Positions 63,412 through 64,000 of a stretch of DNA of 64,000 bases are shown one piece after another. Numbering within the stretch: the stretch's first letter is position 1; the number at the start of each line of letters is the position of its first letter. The DNA comes from Metaphire vulgaris (Eukaryota > Annelida > Clitellata > Crassiclitellata > Megascolecidae): positions 10,464,073-10,528,072 of the forward strand of contig CM030869.1 of NCBI GenBank assembly GCA_018105865.1, written 5' to 3'. Under the pieces are notes generated by a model, which did not search any database, was not told the DNA's origin, and worked only from the letters and a program-made list of their open reading frames with translations. Both the position numbers and the translations under genes were made by a program.

Positions 63412-63519
63412 CTGCTTTAATATTATCACAGCAGATGTAGATGATTAGCCTCATGTTGAGGAAATGGCAGGCACCCAGATGATCGTTTGAAAGTCCTTCT
63501 CTTTGGCCGGTTGAGGTGG
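63412..63519 (-). CDS. Isolated candidate internal exon, unknown protein
   Basis: A 108-nt segment bounded by an acceptor AATATTAACAG and a donor GCAG|GTAAAA, open in one frame (phase 2 in, phase 1 out), encoding REGLSNDHLGACHFLNMRLI followed by IYICCDNIKA. Composition looks like real protein. I do not recognise it and could not find partner exons; the gene may extend beyond the window end. Confidence 0.35.
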
Positions 63520-64000
63520 CTGTTAATATTCAAGGAAAGAAATACTCCTTCAAAAACTATTTAGATCTCTATGCCCCAAGGCAGGGGCATTCAACTAATT
63601 TTCACCATGGGCCAAATTTCTTTTATGACTGGTGCCCAAAAGCCAGACCTTGCAAACGTTTTTCACTTATAAATACAGTTCATAAGTAAGGTCTATTAAG
63701 AAACAGGTAAAGTTGAAAACAAGACATTTATATCTCGTATGTATTAGAAAAAGTTACTGATCATCTCAGTATGTTCACGGGCCATTTCACAGCCTCTGGC
63801 GGGTCGGATCTGGCTCGCGGGCCGCCAGTTGAATACCTCTGCCCTAAGGAGACCGAGATAAATATATTTAAAATATCAACATTAAATTACAGATTGGAAA
63901 AAAACATTAGTGTAGCCACGGAGGAGGGGATACGACCCCCAAGCCCCCCTAATTTTGGCTTTGATGTGAAAAGCGCCGAGGCAATAATGTTCAATTTCTC

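Overview
This is a metazoan nuclear window, most likely from a marine invertebrate. It has GT-AG introns, long intergenic stretches and very many microsatellites and short inverted-repeat DNA transposons. The short motif AGGCCTAY is scattered throughout, as in several invertebrate deuterostome and lophotrochozoan genomes, but the phylum cannot be fixed from this sequence. Most long open frames are artefacts of microsatellites or transposons; the real coding sequence is in small exons that I assembled by hand from splice sites, reading phase and protein similarity. Layout: 1-8.2 kb shows no gene, only transposon relics, one LINE tail and a CpG-rich patch at 7.2-7.5 kb. 8.25-16.98 kb is one satellite array of about 41 monomers of about 211 bp with sub-families in a partly higher-order arrangement. 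Its right edge abuts a dispersed repeat seen again at 49.4 kb. 18.27-19.5 kb holds an asymmetric inverted repeat, a four-copy 147-bp tandem repeat and a diverged tandem pair. 17.9-43.6 kb (minus strand) is one large gene of at least 31 coding exons, about 1,400 residues. The protein has a CxxC...CxxC motif, a long acidic run, many Lys/Glu-rich and coiled-coil segments and a C-terminal EF-hand-like region. I cannot name its family. Three exons contain frame conflicts. 46.6-48.9 kb (minus strand) is a complete GOT1B (GOLT1B) gene of five coding exons and 138 residues. 50.8-54.4 kb (plus strand) is a complete calumenin gene of seven coding exons and 335 residues, ending in the ER-retention signal HDEF. 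54.4-64 kb holds the calumenin 3' UTR, transposon relics, a CpG-rich patch near 60 kb and a few weak candidate exons. How the genes relate: GOT1B (ER-Golgi membrane traffic) and calumenin (a calcium-binding protein of the ER lumen) are transcribed divergently, with start codons 1.9 kb apart. They both serve the early secretory pathway, but shared regulation is only an inference. Short non-autonomous transposons of at least four superfamily types fill introns and intergenic DNA: hAT-like with 8-bp target duplications, Tc1/mariner-like with TA, piggyBac-like with TTAA, and Harbinger-like with 3-bp duplications. One is a clean nested insertion.
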